Of a DNA stretch of 64,000 nt, positions 8,037 to 17,241 are shown piece by piece. This DNA comes from Neisseria uirgultaei (GTDB lineage Bacteria > Pseudomonadota > Gammaproteobacteria > Burkholderiales > Neisseriaceae). Where the stretch lies: positions 62,001-126,000 of the forward strand of contig NZ_CAUIYF010000003.1 of assembly GCF_962719845.1 (NCBI RefSeq). The letters run 5' to 3'. Within the stretch, counting starts at the first letter, position 1; every line of letters begins with the position of its first letter. The notes below the pieces were generated by a model. The model saw only the letters and a list, made by a program, of their open reading frames with translations, made no database searches and was not told the DNA's origin. A program made the translations under genes and the position numbers.

Positions 8037-9152
8037 ATGCTTAAATTGACTTTACACAAAAAAGACGGTCTCGCCCGACGCGGCACGTTGGAACTGAACC
8101 ACGGCAAAATCGAAACGCCCGTATTTATGCCGGTCGGCACTTACGGCTCGGTTAAGGCAATGAATCCGCAAAACCTGCACGACATCAAGGCACAAATTAT
8201 TTTGGGCAACACTTATCATTTGTGGCTTCGCCCCGGTTTGGAAGTTATCGAGCAATTCGGCGGCCTGCACGGTTTTATCGGCTGGGACAAACCGATTCTG
8301 ACCGACTCGGGCGGTTTTCAGGTTTTTTCTTTGTCGGATATGCGCAAGCTGACGGAAGAAGGCTGTACGTTCAAAAGCCCGATCAACGGCGACAAGCTGT
8401 TTTTATCGCCTGAAATTTCTATGAAAATCCAAACGGTTTTGAACTCGGACATCGCGATGCAGTTGGACGAATGCACGCCGGGCGAGGCAACGCGCGAACA
8501 GGCGCGAAAATCGCTGCAAATGAGCCTGCGCTGGGCGGAACGGAGCAAAAAAGCCTTTGAAGATTTGAAAAACCCGAACGCGCTGTTCGGCATCGTGCAA
8601 GGCGCGATGTATGAGGATTTGCGCGAAGAATCGCTGCGCGGTTTGGAGGAATTTGATTTTCCGGGCCTTGCCGTCGGCGGCTTGTCCGTCGGCGAACCCA
8701 AACCCGAAATGTACCGTATGTTGCGCACCGTCGGTCCGATGCTGCCCGAACACAAACCGCATTACCTGATGGGCGTAGGCACGCCGGAAGACCTCGTGTA
8801 CGGCGTGGCGCACGGCATCGATATGTTCGATTGCGTGATGCCCACCCGCAATGCGCGCAACGGCTGGCTGTTTACCCGTTTCGGCGATTTGAAAATCAAA
8901 AACGCCAAACACAAGCCCGACAAGCGTCCGATAGACGAAAGCTGCACCTGCTACGCCTGCCAAAATTTCAGCCGCGCCTACCTGCACCATCTGCACCGCG
9001 CCGGCGAAATCTTGGGCGCGCAATTGAACACCATCCACAACCTGCATTTCTACCAAGTCATCATGGAGGAAATGCGCGAAGCCATCGAGCAAGGGAAATT
9101 TGCCGACTGGCAGGCACAATTCCACGAAAACCGCGCCCGCGGCACAGACTGA
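8037..9152 (+). CDS. tgt: Queuine tRNA-ribosyltransferase
   Basis: Tgt exchanges guanine-34 of tRNA-Asp, -Asn, -His and -Tyr for preQ1 during queuosine synthesis. The 371-residue TIM-barrel shows the substrate pocket TDSGGFQVFSL near residue 90, the nucleophile region HGIDMFDCVMPTRNARNG near residue 265, and the zinc site CTCYACQNFSRAYLHHL (three Cys and one His) near residue 305. Length is normal. The gene stands alone, divergent from tRNA-Val, and is followed by a DUS-pair terminator before hemH. It has normal Neisseria composition. Confidence 0.97.
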   Translation: MLKLTLHKKDGLARRGTLELNHGKIETPVFMPVGTYGSVKAMNPQNLHDIKAQIILGNTYHLWLRPGLEVIEQFGGLHGFIGWDKPILTDSGGFQVFSLSDMRKLTEEGCTFKSPINGDKLFLSPEISMKIQTVLNSDIAMQLDECTPGEATREQARKSLQMSLRWAERSKKAFEDLKNPNALFGIVQGAMYEDLREESLRGLEEFDFPGLAVGGLSVGEPKPEMYRMLRTVGPMLPEHKPHYLMGVGTPEDLVYGVAHGIDMFDCVMPTRNARNGWLFTRFGDLKIKNAKHKPDKRPIDESCTCYACQNFSRAYLHHLHRAGEILGAQLNTIHNLHFYQVIMEEMREAIEQGKFADWQAQFHENRARGTD

Positions 9153-9160
9153 TTCCCGGC

Positions 9161-9193
9161 AATGCCGTCTGAAGCCGCTTCAGACGGCATTTT
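9161..9193. terminator. DUS-pair terminator after tgt
   Basis: AATGCCGTCTGAAG and CTTCAGACGGCATT are inverted with a 4-base loop and followed by TTG. It doubles as an uptake signal. Confidence 0.85.
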
Positions 9194-9233
9194 GTCGATT
9201 TACCCTACCCGCACTATTTTTCAGAAACCGATC

Positions 9234-10244
9234 ATGCTTCCATTCCTTCCAGAACCCTCCCTTTCTTATACGCAACAAAACCGTACCGCCGTTTTGCTGT
9301 TGAACCTCGGCACGCCCGACGCGCCGACTGCCGGCGCCGTCCGCCCCTACCTCAAATCGTTTTTGTCGGACTTGCGCGTCGTCGAACTGTCCAAATGGCT
9401 GTGGCAGCCGGTTTTACGCGGCATCGTATTGCCTTTTCGCGCCAAAAAAAGCGCGCACGCCTATGAAAAAATCTGGTTTAAGGAAGGTTCGCCCCTAGAA
9501 GTTTACACAGCACGCCAAGCTGCCGCGCTTGCCGAGCGTATGCCCGACCTCATCGTCCGCCACGCCATGACTTACGGCAATCCTTCGATAGCGGATGTAT
9601 TGGCGGAGCTGAAATCCCAAGGTGTAGGCAGATTACTTGCGATTCCCCTGTATCCGCAATATGCCGCTTCCAGCAGCGGAGCGGCAGTAGATAAAGTATG
9701 CGAACAACTGCTGCGCCAACGGAACCAAATGAGCGTCCGCACTGTTTCGCGCTTTTATGACGACGCCGGCTACATTGATGCGATGAAAAACCACATCCTC
9801 CGATATTGGGCGGAACACGGGCGCGGGAAAAAACTGATGTTGAGTTTTCACGGCGTACCGCAGAAGCACTACGACCTCGGCGACCCCTATCCCGACGAGT
9901 GCCGCCACACCGCCAAACTGCTTGCCGAAGCACTGGAACTGACCGAAGACCAATATGTCGTATCGTTCCAAAGCCAATTCGGCAGGGCAAAATGGATTAC
10001 ACCGAGCACGCAGGATTTGTTCGGCAAACTGCCCAAACAGGGGGTAACCGAGCTGGACGTATTCTGCCCGGGCTTTTTGGCAGACTGTTTGGAAACCATG
10101 GAAGAAATCGCCCTGATGGGGCGGGAACAGTTTTATGAAGCAGGCGGCAAAAGCTACCGCTATATCCCCTGCCTCAACGACAACCCCGACTGGATAGACG
10201 CACTCGTCGCACTTGCCGAAGAAAACCTTGGCGGCTGGCGTTGA
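9234..10244 (+). CDS. hemH: Ferrochelatase
   Basis: HemH inserts Fe(2+) into protoporphyrin IX, the last step of heme synthesis, at the membrane. From MLPFLPEP at 9234 the protein has 336 residues, the family length; a frame from 9162 adds only translated DUS sequence. It has LLLNLGTPDAP near residue 23, the active-site strand LMLSFHGVPQKHYDLGDPYP near residue 203 with the catalytic His, and VVSFQSQFGRAKWITPST. The later FCPGFLADCLETMEEI holds the conserved Glu cluster. It stands between two DUS-pair terminators and is probably monocistronic. Confidence 0.96.
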   Translation: MLPFLPEPSLSYTQQNRTAVLLLNLGTPDAPTAGAVRPYLKSFLSDLRVVELSKWLWQPVLRGIVLPFRAKKSAHAYEKIWFKEGSPLEVYTARQAAALAERMPDLIVRHAMTYGNPSIADVLAELKSQGVGRLLAIPLYPQYAASSSGAAVDKVCEQLLRQRNQMSVRTVSRFYDDAGYIDAMKNHILRYWAEHGRGKKLMLSFHGVPQKHYDLGDPYPDECRHTAKLLAEALELTEDQYVVSFQSQFGRAKWITPSTQDLFGKLPKQGVTELDVFCPGFLADCLETMEEIALMGREQFYEAGGKSYRYIPCLNDNPDWIDALVALAEENLGGWR

Positions 10245-10263
10245 AACTGTTTGACCCATGTCT

Positions 10264-10300
10264 AAAATGCCGTCTGAACGCCGTGTTCAGACGGCATTTT
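10264..10300. terminator. DUS-pair terminator after hemH
   Basis: AAAATGCCGTCTGAAC and its inverted copy ending GGCATTTT form a strong stem with flanking A and T runs. Confidence 0.85.
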
Positions 10301-10434
10301 CCCGCTACTTTAGCGTATGATGGCATCTATGCCGGACAGCACATCAAGTGCAAGCTTACTACCGATTCGGCAAGAAAACCTTTCACCCGCTACGCAAAAT
10401 CAACAACAAGGTTTCAAACATTAAGGAAATGCCA

Positions 10435-10836
10435 ATGAACACAACCCGACTGCCGACCGCCCTCGTCTTGTACTTCCTCTGCGCCGCCGCTTCTGCCGCC
10501 GACAACAGCATCATGACAAAAGGACAAAAAGTGTACGAATCCAACTGCGTCGCCTGCCACGGCAAGAAAGGGGAAGGGCGCGGCACTGCGTTTCCTCCGC
10601 TTTTCCGGTCGGACTATATTATGAACAAACCGCACGTCCTGCTGCACAGTATGGTCAAAGGCATCAACGGTACAATCAAAGTCAACGGCAAAACCTACAA
10701 CGGATTCATGCCCGCAACCGCCATCAGCGATGCGGACATTGCCGCCGTCGCCACTTATATCATGAACGCCTTTGACAACGGCGGCGGAAGCGTTACCGAA
10801 AAAGACGTAAAACAGGCAAAAGGCAAAAAAAACTAA
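10435..10836 (+). CDS. Periplasmic c-type cytochrome (monoheme)
   Basis: A 133-residue protein with a signal peptide (MNTTRLPTALVLYFLCAAAS, cleavage near AASA-A) and one heme-binding CVACH near residue 40, followed by GKKGEGRGTAFPPLF. A Met-containing GFMPATA near residue 95 supplies a likely sixth ligand. It belongs to the class I cytochrome c superfamily, like subunits that donate electrons to periplasmic oxidases or nitrite reductase. The start is fixed by AAGGAAATGCC before ATG at 10435. The Lys-rich tail KQAKGKKN is notable. No partner reductase or oxidase gene is adjacent, so the redox partner cannot be named. Confidence 0.85.
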   Translation: MNTTRLPTALVLYFLCAAASAADNSIMTKGQKVYESNCVACHGKKGEGRGTAFPPLFRSDYIMNKPHVLLHSMVKGINGTIKVNGKTYNGFMPATAISDADIAAVATYIMNAFDNGGGSVTEKDVKQAKGKKN

Positions 10837-10844
10837 ACAGACAA

Positions 10845-10884
10845 AATACCGTCTGAAACCGGCAATCCGGCTTCAGACGGCATT
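10845..10884. terminator. DUS-pair terminator between convergent genes
   Basis: ATACCGTCTGAAACCGG and CCGGCTTCAGACGGCAT are inverted. The left arm has one mismatch to the standard DUS. It serves both the cytochrome gene and cvrA. Confidence 0.8.
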
Positions 10885-10898
10885 CAAATCAAACCTTT

Positions 10899-12629
10899 CT
10901 AACGCGGTACTTTCAGACCCATAGACCCGATATTGCCGTCCCCGTCAACCTCCTTCGCGGTCAGCATAAAGCCGCCGATGTCAATACGGTCGCCCTCGAC
11001 CGGCTCCTGACTGTCGGAACGCTTATCGAAAAGCTCGGCAAGGCTCAAACCCTCTTCGCCCGCTTCCAGCTTCAAACCGTAAGCAAGTGCCAAATCGCCC
11101 GAACGTGCTGCCGGCGAAACGACAAACTCGCCGAAGAAATCAAAATTCTCACGGATGCCGATACCCGTCTCGGTAAAGTATTTCGCCATTTTATCGACCT
11201 TGCCGTCGGGCAGGATGTACCACGCCAAATCCCCCGCCTGAAGCACGGTGTCGGACTGCATTTCGATTCGGCTGCCGTTGCGTATCAATGCGAAACAGCG
11301 TGCGTCAAACGAATCGGAAATCGGTTCGACCGTATCGGGATGGTGTCCCTCCGCTTCAGATTCGGCAACCACTTTAAACGCCGACATTCTGACAATTTCC
11401 TTTTCCGCCAGCCAAATATCATGCGTATCTTTCGGTTCGGGCTTGTTGGGCATGGCAACCTTCAACAGCCGCGCCATCACAGGAATCGTCGTTCCCTGAA
11501 TCAGCAGCGACAGCACCACCACGGCAAACGCCACATCAAACAGCAGGTGCGAATTGGGAACGCCCATCACCAACGGCATCATCGCCAGCGAAATCGGTAC
11601 GGCTCCGCGCAAGCCCAACCAACTGATATACGCCTTTTCACGCAGGCTGTAATTGAATTTCCACAAACCGCCGAACACTGCCAGCGGACGCGCGACCAGC
11701 ATCAGGAACGCCGCAATCGCCAAGGCTTCCGCCGCCCTGTCCAACACACCGGCGGGAGAAACCAGCAGACCGAGCATGACGAACAGGGTTGCCTGTGCCA
11801 GCCAAGCCAAACCGTCCATCACGCGCAAAACGTGTTCCGTCGCACGGTTGCGCTGGTTGCCGACAATGATGCCGGCAAGGTAAACCGCCAAAAAGCCGCT
11901 GCCGCCTATGGTATTGGTAAACGCAAACACAAGCAGCCCGCCCGACACAATCATCAGCGCGTACAGACCTTCCGCAAGATTCAGACGGCGTACCAGCTTT
12001 GCCAATATCTTTCCGCCCGCCCAACCCGTCAGCAGACCGAAACCGATTTGCAGCGCAAGCATCCGGACAAACGCCGCCGCACCCGATTCCGCCGGCTGCA
12101 TAATCATGGTAATCAGTGCCGTAACCAAAAAAACCGCCATCGGGTCGTTCGCACCCGATTCGATTTCCAAAGTCGCCTGCACCCGTTCGTTCAAACGCAC
12201 GCCGCTGTTGCGCAAAAGGCTGAATACCGCGCCGGCATCGGTCGAACCGACAATCGCCGCCATCAGCACGCCGAACTTCCAATCCAAACCGAGGTAAAAA
12301 GTTGCAAACAGTCCCAGCGGAAGCACGGTGGCAAACACGCCCCACGAAGCGAGTACCGACGCGGGCTTCAACGCAATCCGAAAACTGGAAAGCTGCGTCC
12401 GCAAACCGCCGTCGAGCAGAATAACCGCCAAAGCAAGCTGGCTGATGAAATTCGCCATCACGACATTATTGAAGGCAATGCCGCCAACGCCTTCCTCGCC
12501 CGCCAGCATGCCGACGGCAAGAAACACCAGCAGCAAAGGCATTCCCAAACGTGCGGACAAAGTGGTCGAAACCACGCTCAGGAACAACAGTGCGCCACCC
12601 AGCAGAAACAGACTGTTCATCCAATCCAC
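10899..12629 (-). CDS. cvrA: Potassium/proton antiporter, CvrA (NhaP2) type
   Basis: A 576-residue CPA1-family antiporter with about 12-13 membrane segments in the first 390 residues (MNSLFLLGGALLFLSVVSTT onward). Family marks include LLDGGLRTQ near residue 78, GSTDAGAVFSLL near residue 128 and the ion-binding ESGANDPMAVFL near residue 155. The C-terminal 180 residues are cytoplasmic and contain a TrkA-C-like part (ARCFALIRNGSRI, DTVLQAGDLAWYILP) plus a CorC/transporter-associated tail. The protein should export K+ or Na+ in exchange for H+. It is transcribed alone, convergent with the cytochrome gene. Confidence 0.92.
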   Translation of the reverse strand: MDWMNSLFLLGGALLFLSVVSTTLSARLGMPLLLVFLAVGMLAGEEGVGGIAFNNVVMANFISQLALAVILLDGGLRTQLSSFRIALKPASVLASWGVFATVLPLGLFATFYLGLDWKFGVLMAAIVGSTDAGAVFSLLRNSGVRLNERVQATLEIESGANDPMAVFLVTALITMIMQPAESGAAAFVRMLALQIGFGLLTGWAGGKILAKLVRRLNLAEGLYALMIVSGGLLVFAFTNTIGGSGFLAVYLAGIIVGNQRNRATEHVLRVMDGLAWLAQATLFVMLGLLVSPAGVLDRAAEALAIAAFLMLVARPLAVFGGLWKFNYSLREKAYISWLGLRGAVPISLAMMPLVMGVPNSHLLFDVAFAVVVLSLLIQGTTIPVMARLLKVAMPNKPEPKDTHDIWLAEKEIVRMSAFKVVAESEAEGHHPDTVEPISDSFDARCFALIRNGSRIEMQSDTVLQAGDLAWYILPDGKVDKMAKYFTETGIGIRENFDFFGEFVVSPAARSGDLALAYGLKLEAGEEGLSLAELFDKRSDSQEPVEGDRIDIGGFMLTAKEVDGDGNIGSMGLKVPR

Positions 12630-12823
12630 GCAAACGATTCTCCCTTAAAATTCATGAAATTAAAATCGAAGATTGTAACACGGCATTTTCTTTTCACGAA
12701 ACTTTATTTCATGTCCGCCACCGCGTTCAGACGGCATTTTCCTGTTTCATGCCGCCTGAGACCGCCCAAACCCGCGTTCTCCTATATAATGTCGGACTTT
12801 GCGCCGCATTTCAGGATTCTTTA

Positions 12824-13681
12824 ATGGCATTTGCCTCACTATTTACCCTGCCAGACGACATCACCGCCGTTTTGGACGATGTTGCCCTGATGACCAAAGC
12901 CGCCGCAAAGAAAACCGCCGGCGTGGTCGGCGACGATTTGGCATCCAATGCCAACCGGGTTACAGGCGTATCGGCAGAACGCGAGTTGCCGATTGTTTGG
13001 CCGGTGGCGAAAGGTTCTTTTGCCGACAAGCCGGTTTTGGTGCCTGCGGCTCTGCTGCTTTCCGCCTTCCTGCCGCAACTCATTACGCCGCTTTTGACGG
13101 CAGGCGGGATTTATCTGTGCTTTGAGGGCGTGGAAAAGCTGCCGCACAAGTTTCTGCACCGACATGACGTGCATGATGACGGCGGAGAAACGACGGTTGA
13201 CGAGCAGGATAAAATCAAAGGTGCCATCCGTACCGACTTTATCCTGTCCGCAGAAATCATCATCGCGCTGTGCGTGGTCGAGCAATACAGCCTGATAACG
13301 CGCTCGCTCGTGATGGCGGCAATCGGCATCGGCATGACTGTTTTGGTGTACGGAATCGTCGCCGTCATCGTCAAACTCGACGACTTGGGCATGCTGCTGA
13401 TGCGCAGCCCACAAGCCTTTTCGCGCCGTTCGAGGCAAATGCTGACTGCCTTTATGCCTTGCTTTATGCGCGGTTTGAGCGTGGTCGGCACGCTTGCCAT
13501 GTTTCTTGCCGGCGGCGGACTGGTCGCCCACAACCTCGGCTTTCTGCACGATTTCCTGCACGCGCAACAATGGGACGCTGGCTGGGCGGAATACTTCGCC
13601 AACCTCGTTGTCGGACTGCTTTCCGGTTCGATTGCCTGCGCCCCCGCCTTGCCGCTGATGAATCGTTTCGGCAGGCATTGA
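12824..13681 (+). CDS. DUF808 family inner-membrane protein (YedI-like)
   Basis: A 285-residue membrane protein of the DUF808/YedI family. The N-terminus MAFASLFTLPDDITAVLDDV and the segment KKTAGVVGDDLASNANRVTG are family hallmarks, as is ERELPIVWPVAKGSF. About six hydrophobic segments follow, the last reaching GLLSGSIACAPALPLM. A His-rich loop (HKFLHRHDVHDD) lies near residue 108. The function of the family is unknown. The start at 12824 is the family start; upstream residues in frame are not conserved. It is divergent from cvrA. Confidence 0.88.
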   Translation: MAFASLFTLPDDITAVLDDVALMTKAAAKKTAGVVGDDLASNANRVTGVSAERELPIVWPVAKGSFADKPVLVPAALLLSAFLPQLITPLLTAGGIYLCFEGVEKLPHKFLHRHDVHDDGGETTVDEQDKIKGAIRTDFILSAEIIIALCVVEQYSLITRSLVMAAIGIGMTVLVYGIVAVIVKLDDLGMLLMRSPQAFSRRSRQMLTAFMPCFMRGLSVVGTLAMFLAGGGLVAHNLGFLHDFLHAQQWDAGWAEYFANLVVGLLSGSIACAPALPLMNRFGRH

Positions 13682-13698
13682 TTCCTTTTTCAAATACC

Positions 13699-13729
13699 GA
13701 TGCCGTCTGAAAGACGTTCAGACGGCATC
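13699..13729. terminator. DUS-pair terminator
   Basis: GATGCCGTCTGAA and TTCAGACGGCATC inverted with a short loop, between the DUF808 gene and lnt. Confidence 0.8.
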
Positions 13730-13749
13730 TTCCGAACAGACAGACGAAT

Positions 13750-15309
13750 ATGTTTTCCAAACTGGACAAATACTGGCGGCACCCCGCCCTCTACTGGCCT
13801 TTGCTCATCCTTTTTGCCGCCGCCACCCCCTTCACTTTCGCACCCTACTACCACTTTTGGCTGATGCCGTTGATTTTCGGCGCCTTTGTCCGCCTCATCG
13901 AACTGCGTCCGCGTTTTGCCGCCTCTTCCGCCTACCTGTTCGGCCTGACCGCATACACGACACAGTTCTACTGGATACACACTGCCCTGCACGACGTTTC
14001 CGGCCTGCCCGACCTCTATGCCGTACCGCTGACCTTCCTGCTGCCCGCCTACCTTGCCCTTTATCCGGCACTGTGTTTCTGGCTGTGGAAAAAATTTACC
14101 CTGCCCCGGGGCATAAAGACCGGTCTGGTACTGCCCATCCTGTGGACGCTGACCGAGTTTGCCCGCGAGCGTTTCCTGACCGGATTCGGCTGGGGCGCAA
14201 TCGGCTACTCCCAAATTACCCCGGACAGCCCGCTCGCCGGCTTTGCCCCATTGGGCGGCATCCACATGGTTACACTGGCAACCGCCTTTCTCGGTGTCTG
14301 GCTGGTTTTGGCGAGTGATAACACCGCACGTTCGGGCAAACGCCTGCTTCCAATTATCCTGATTGCCGCCCTGCTTGCCGCAGGCTACACCGCCCAACAA
14401 ACCGACTTCACCCGCCCCGACGGCAGCCGCAGCACCGTCGCCCTGCTTCAGGGCAACATCGCCCAAACCATCAAATGGCGTGAAGATCAAGTCATCCCGA
14501 CCATACAGAAATATTACGAACAGGTCGGCAAAACCACTGCCGACATCGTCATCCTGCCCGAAACCGCCATTCCCGTCATGCGCCAAAACCTGCCGGAAAA
14601 CATACTGGCGCAATTCGCCGAACAGGCGCAAAACAACGGCAGCGCGCTCGCCGTCGGCATCAGCCAATACACTTCGGACGGCAACGGTTACGAAAATGCC
14701 ATCATCAACCTGACCAGTTATCAGGAAAACAATCAGGACGGCATCCCCTACTACGCCAAAAACCACCTCGTCCCCTTCGGCGAATACAAACCGCTGCCCT
14801 TCCTGACCACGCCGCTTTACAAAATGATGGATATGCCCCTTTCCGACTTCCGCAAAGGCGGCGGCAAGCAATCCGCCCTGATGATGAAAAACCAAAAAAT
14901 CGCCTTCAACATCTGCTACGAAGACGGATTCGGCGACGAACTGATTGCCGCCGCCAAAGATGCCACACTGCTTGCCAATGTCAGCAATATGGCGTGGTAT
15001 GGAAAATCCAACGCCATGTACCAGCACCTCCAACAATCGCAGGCGCGGGCTATGGAACTCGGACGCTATATGGTCCGCGCCACCAACACCGGCGCAACCG
15101 CCATCATCTCCCCCAAAGGCAACATCATCGCCCAAGCCCAACCCAATACAGAAACCGTATTGGAAGGACACATCAAAGGCTATGTCGGCGAAACGCCCTA
15201 TATGAAAACCGGCAGTTCATGGTGGTTGATGGGCATATTGACCCTAACCGCACTGATTCTTTTCATCGTATTTCCTTTTCGGTTGAAACCTCGCCCTTTA
15301 GGGCGGTAG
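13750..15309 (+). CDS. lnt: Apolipoprotein N-acyltransferase
   Basis: Lnt adds the third acyl chain to the N-terminal cysteine of lipoproteins at the periplasmic face of the inner membrane. The 519-residue protein has about six N-terminal membrane segments, then a nitrilase domain with the catalytic Glu (ILPETAIPV near residue 275), Lys (YYAKNHLVPFGEY near residue 338) and Cys (FNICYEDGFG near residue 388). A final membrane segment (WWLMGILTLTALILFIVFPF) follows. The last codons (RLKPRPLGR) and the stop lie inside a dispersed repeat that occurs again near 25.7 kb, so the natural C-terminus may have been replaced. A strong terminator follows at 15431. Confidence 0.96.
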   Translation: MFSKLDKYWRHPALYWPLLILFAAATPFTFAPYYHFWLMPLIFGAFVRLIELRPRFAASSAYLFGLTAYTTQFYWIHTALHDVSGLPDLYAVPLTFLLPAYLALYPALCFWLWKKFTLPRGIKTGLVLPILWTLTEFARERFLTGFGWGAIGYSQITPDSPLAGFAPLGGIHMVTLATAFLGVWLVLASDNTARSGKRLLPIILIAALLAAGYTAQQTDFTRPDGSRSTVALLQGNIAQTIKWREDQVIPTIQKYYEQVGKTTADIVILPETAIPVMRQNLPENILAQFAEQAQNNGSALAVGISQYTSDGNGYENAIINLTSYQENNQDGIPYYAKNHLVPFGEYKPLPFLTTPLYKMMDMPLSDFRKGGGKQSALMMKNQKIAFNICYEDGFGDELIAAAKDATLLANVSNMAWYGKSNAMYQHLQQSQARAMELGRYMVRATNTGATAIISPKGNIIAQAQPNTETVLEGHIKGYVGETPYMKTGSSWWLMGILTLTALILFIVFPFRLKPRPLGR

Positions 15310-15403
15310 AATCAGACTTTATTTGGGAGGGGGGTAACCCCTTCCAAATCAGGGCAACACATAGGGCGACGCTTTATGTGTCGTCCTGTGTGTTGAAACA
15401 TCT
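15278..15403 (+). repeat. Dispersed repeat overlapping the lnt 3' end (copy 1)
   Basis: The stretch from CCTTTTCGGTTGAAACC to GTGTTGAAACAT matches, with indels, the reverse complement of 25676-25803. Shared blocks are TTTTCGGTTGAAACC, TAGAATC, GGGCAACAC, TGTGTCGTCCT/TGTGCCGTCCT and TTGAAACAT. It supplies the lnt stop codon. Confidence 0.7.
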
Positions 15404-15430
15404 TCCGAAACAAAGAACACTGATGCCTGC

Positions 15431-15459
15431 ACAGCCCGTCCGGACGGGCTGTCTTTTTT
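15431..15459 (+). terminator. Rho-independent terminator downstream of lnt
   Basis: ACAGCCCGTCCGGACGGGCTGT is a perfect palindrome followed by CTTTTTTC. The rest of the 15310-15686 gap holds a repeat, a TTACATAC/GTATGTAA palindrome near 15472 and, near the end, TGATATACTG, a possible -10 for rpoH. Confidence 0.9.
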
Positions 15460-15686
15460 CGAACCGACCGTTTACATACAACAACGTATGTAATATAATC
15501 CTGAAATCGAATTGAGCCATCAGGTTTACAAAATCAATCAAACTTGCCTTACAAAATTTTCCTGTCTTTCAAACCTTAGCGCATATCTCCTGCCAAACAT
15601 ACAAAATACAAGCCAAGCAGTGATATACTGCATCCCAACACACCAAACCGCCGATACGCAGTTTCAGCCGAAAGGAAATGCCTCAA

Positions 15687-16550
15687 ATGAATAACGCTTT
15701 TGCATTACCCGCCATCCAAAGCGGCAACGGCAGCCTCGAACAATACATCCACACCGTAAACAGCATCCCGATGCTGTCCCAGGAAGAAGAAACCCGCCTC
15801 GCCGAACGCCGGATAAAGGGCGACCTCAACGCCGCCAAACAACTCATCCTGTCCCACCTGCGCGTTGTCGTTTCCATCGCGCGCGGCTATGACGGCTACG
15901 GGCTGAATCAGGCAGACCTGATTCAGGAAGGCAATATCGGACTGATGAAGGCGGTCAAACGCTACGAGCCTGGTAGAGGCGCGCGTCTGTTTTCATTTGC
16001 CGTACATTGGATTAAGGCGGAAATTCACGAATTTATCCTGAAAAACTGGCGTTTGGTCCGCGTTGCCACCACCAAGCCGCAACGCAAGCTGTTTTTCAAT
16101 TTACGTAGTATGCGTAAAAACCTTAATGCCCTGTCTCCTAAAGAAGCACAGGAAATTGCCGATGATTTGGGTGTCAAACTTTCCGAAGTACTGGAAATGG
16201 AGCAACGCATGACCGGACACGACATCGCCATCATGGCGGACAACAGCGATGACGAAGACAGCTTCGCCCCTATCGACTGGCTTGCCGACCACGATTCCGA
16301 ACCGAGCCGACAACTATCGAAACAGGCGCATTACGCCCTGCAAACCGAAGGCCTGCAAAACGCCTTGGCGCAATTGGACGACAGGAGCCGCCGCATTGTG
16401 GAAAGCCGCTGGCTTCAAGATGACGGCGGACTGACGCTGCACCAGCTTGCCGCCGAATACGGCGTATCTGCCGAACGCATCCGCCAAATCGAAGCCAAAG
16501 CTATGCAGAAACTGCGCGGTTTCCTGACCGAAGAAGCCGAAGCAGTTTGA
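15687..16550 (+). CDS. rpoH: RNA polymerase sigma factor RpoH (sigma-32)
   Basis: Heat-shock sigma factor of 287 residues. It has region 1.2/2 (YIHTVNSIPMLSQEEE, LILSHLRVVVSIARGYDGYG, DLIQEGNIGLMKAVKRYEPG, then LFSFAVHWIKAEI), the RpoH-box region RNWRLVRVATTK-like KNWRLVRVATTKPQRKLFFN with LRS, and the region 4 helix-turn-helix (TLHQLAAEYGVSAERIRQIE). AAGGAAATGCCTCAA precedes the ATG at 15687 at good distance; an ATG at 15678 is too close to that site. The gene is alone, followed by the accessory zone. In Neisseria it drives chaperone genes and is also linked to host-cell contact. Confidence 0.96.
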   Translation: MNNAFALPAIQSGNGSLEQYIHTVNSIPMLSQEEETRLAERRIKGDLNAAKQLILSHLRVVVSIARGYDGYGLNQADLIQEGNIGLMKAVKRYEPGRGARLFSFAVHWIKAEIHEFILKNWRLVRVATTKPQRKLFFNLRSMRKNLNALSPKEAQEIADDLGVKLSEVLEMEQRMTGHDIAIMADNSDDEDSFAPIDWLADHDSEPSRQLSKQAHYALQTEGLQNALAQLDDRSRRIVESRWLQDDGGLTLHQLAAEYGVSAERIRQIEAKAMQKLRGFLTEEAEAV

Positions 16551-16600
16551 AACGGGCGGCATTTTGCAACACGCGGGACCGTATCAGGCACATCCAAAAG

Positions 16601-16722
16601 GTAGGTGGGTAGTTTTAAAGCAGCCTGAAACGGAGTTTAGCGAAACCAGAACCAAAACCGCGTGTGCATAAATCACACCCTACCATTTCACATTTTTGGT
16701 TGGTTGCACAGGCTACGCTGGC
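16601..16722. repeat. Flanking direct repeat, copy A
   Basis: About 120 bases from GTAGGTGGGTAGTTTTAAAG to the GGCTACGCTGGCTTAATCTA end closely match 17903-18022, with shared CAGCCTGAAAC, AAAACCGCGTGTGCAT, CCTACCATTTCAC and TTTTTGGTTGGTT. The two copies flank a two-gene block. Confidence 0.8.
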
Positions 16723-17241
16723 TTAATCTAGATCCAAGAGTATTTCAGAACAATTTGAATATGACCTACCCCATTGAATTGAAAAGATTAAATCACAGCT
16801 ATTCCCAAACGAATCTATGTTTATAACAATATTGTTATCAATGCAAAAATATTTTCCAAAGGTTTTATGTTCTTTAATTATTAAATAGCGGTATTGCTCA
16901 AATACCTGCTCTATATTATGTTTAGTATTAGGAGAACATTGCAGAAATCTAATTTTTCCATCAGAAAACTTAAATTCATTACTTTGATTGATACGTGGCT
17001 TACCCAAATCCCATGTTGCAGATCCCATTCTTCTCGATATATCAGAGATAAAATTAGTTGCATGGGTTTGCTTGATTTTAGCTATTCCAATCTCACCATC
17101 ATTTTTTTCATTAGTATCTCCAAAATAAACCAAAATAATCAATAAAGGAATAGCCCCAAGACAAAACTCTCCTAATTTTACTTTTAATCGTAACCATGTT
17201 TTATTTACTCTATTCATTGTACGTTCACGCTTTATTTTCAT
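16723..17241 (-). CDS. Hypothetical membrane-anchored protein
   Basis: I do not recognise this 172-residue protein (164 if started at the second Met at 17217). It has one hydrophobic segment near residues 28-44 (FCLGAIPLLIILVYFG) after a basic N-terminus, then a likely periplasmic domain with a C-x-x-... CSPNTKHN and C-terminal CSEILLDLD. The first ATG overlaps the end of the upstream gene, so the pair is probably co-translated. Both are AT-rich and sit between two copies of a 120-bp repeat next to a toxin-immunity locus. By context they could be orphan immunity proteins, but that is only inference. Confidence 0.6.
   Translation of the reverse strand: MKIKRERTMNRVNKTWLRLKVKLGEFCLGAIPLLIILVYFGDTNEKNDGEIGIAKIKQTHATNFISDISRRMGSATWDLGKPRINQSNEFKFSDGKIRFLQCSPNTKHNIEQVFEQYRYLIIKEHKTFGKYFCIDNNIVINIDSFGNSCDLIFSIQWGRSYSNCSEILLDLD

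Noticed and set aside
9162..9233. Upstream start for hemH at 9162
   Set aside because: The first codons would translate a DUS terminator; 9234 gives the family start.
11340..12824. A 494-codon open frame antisense to cvrA
   Set aside because: Its product is a Gln/Arg/His-rich shadow with no domain, while cvrA has clear antiporter motifs.
13690..15171. A 493-codon open frame antisense to lnt
   Set aside because: It mirrors a GC-rich coding frame, has low-complexity composition and no family motif; lnt on the other strand is certain.
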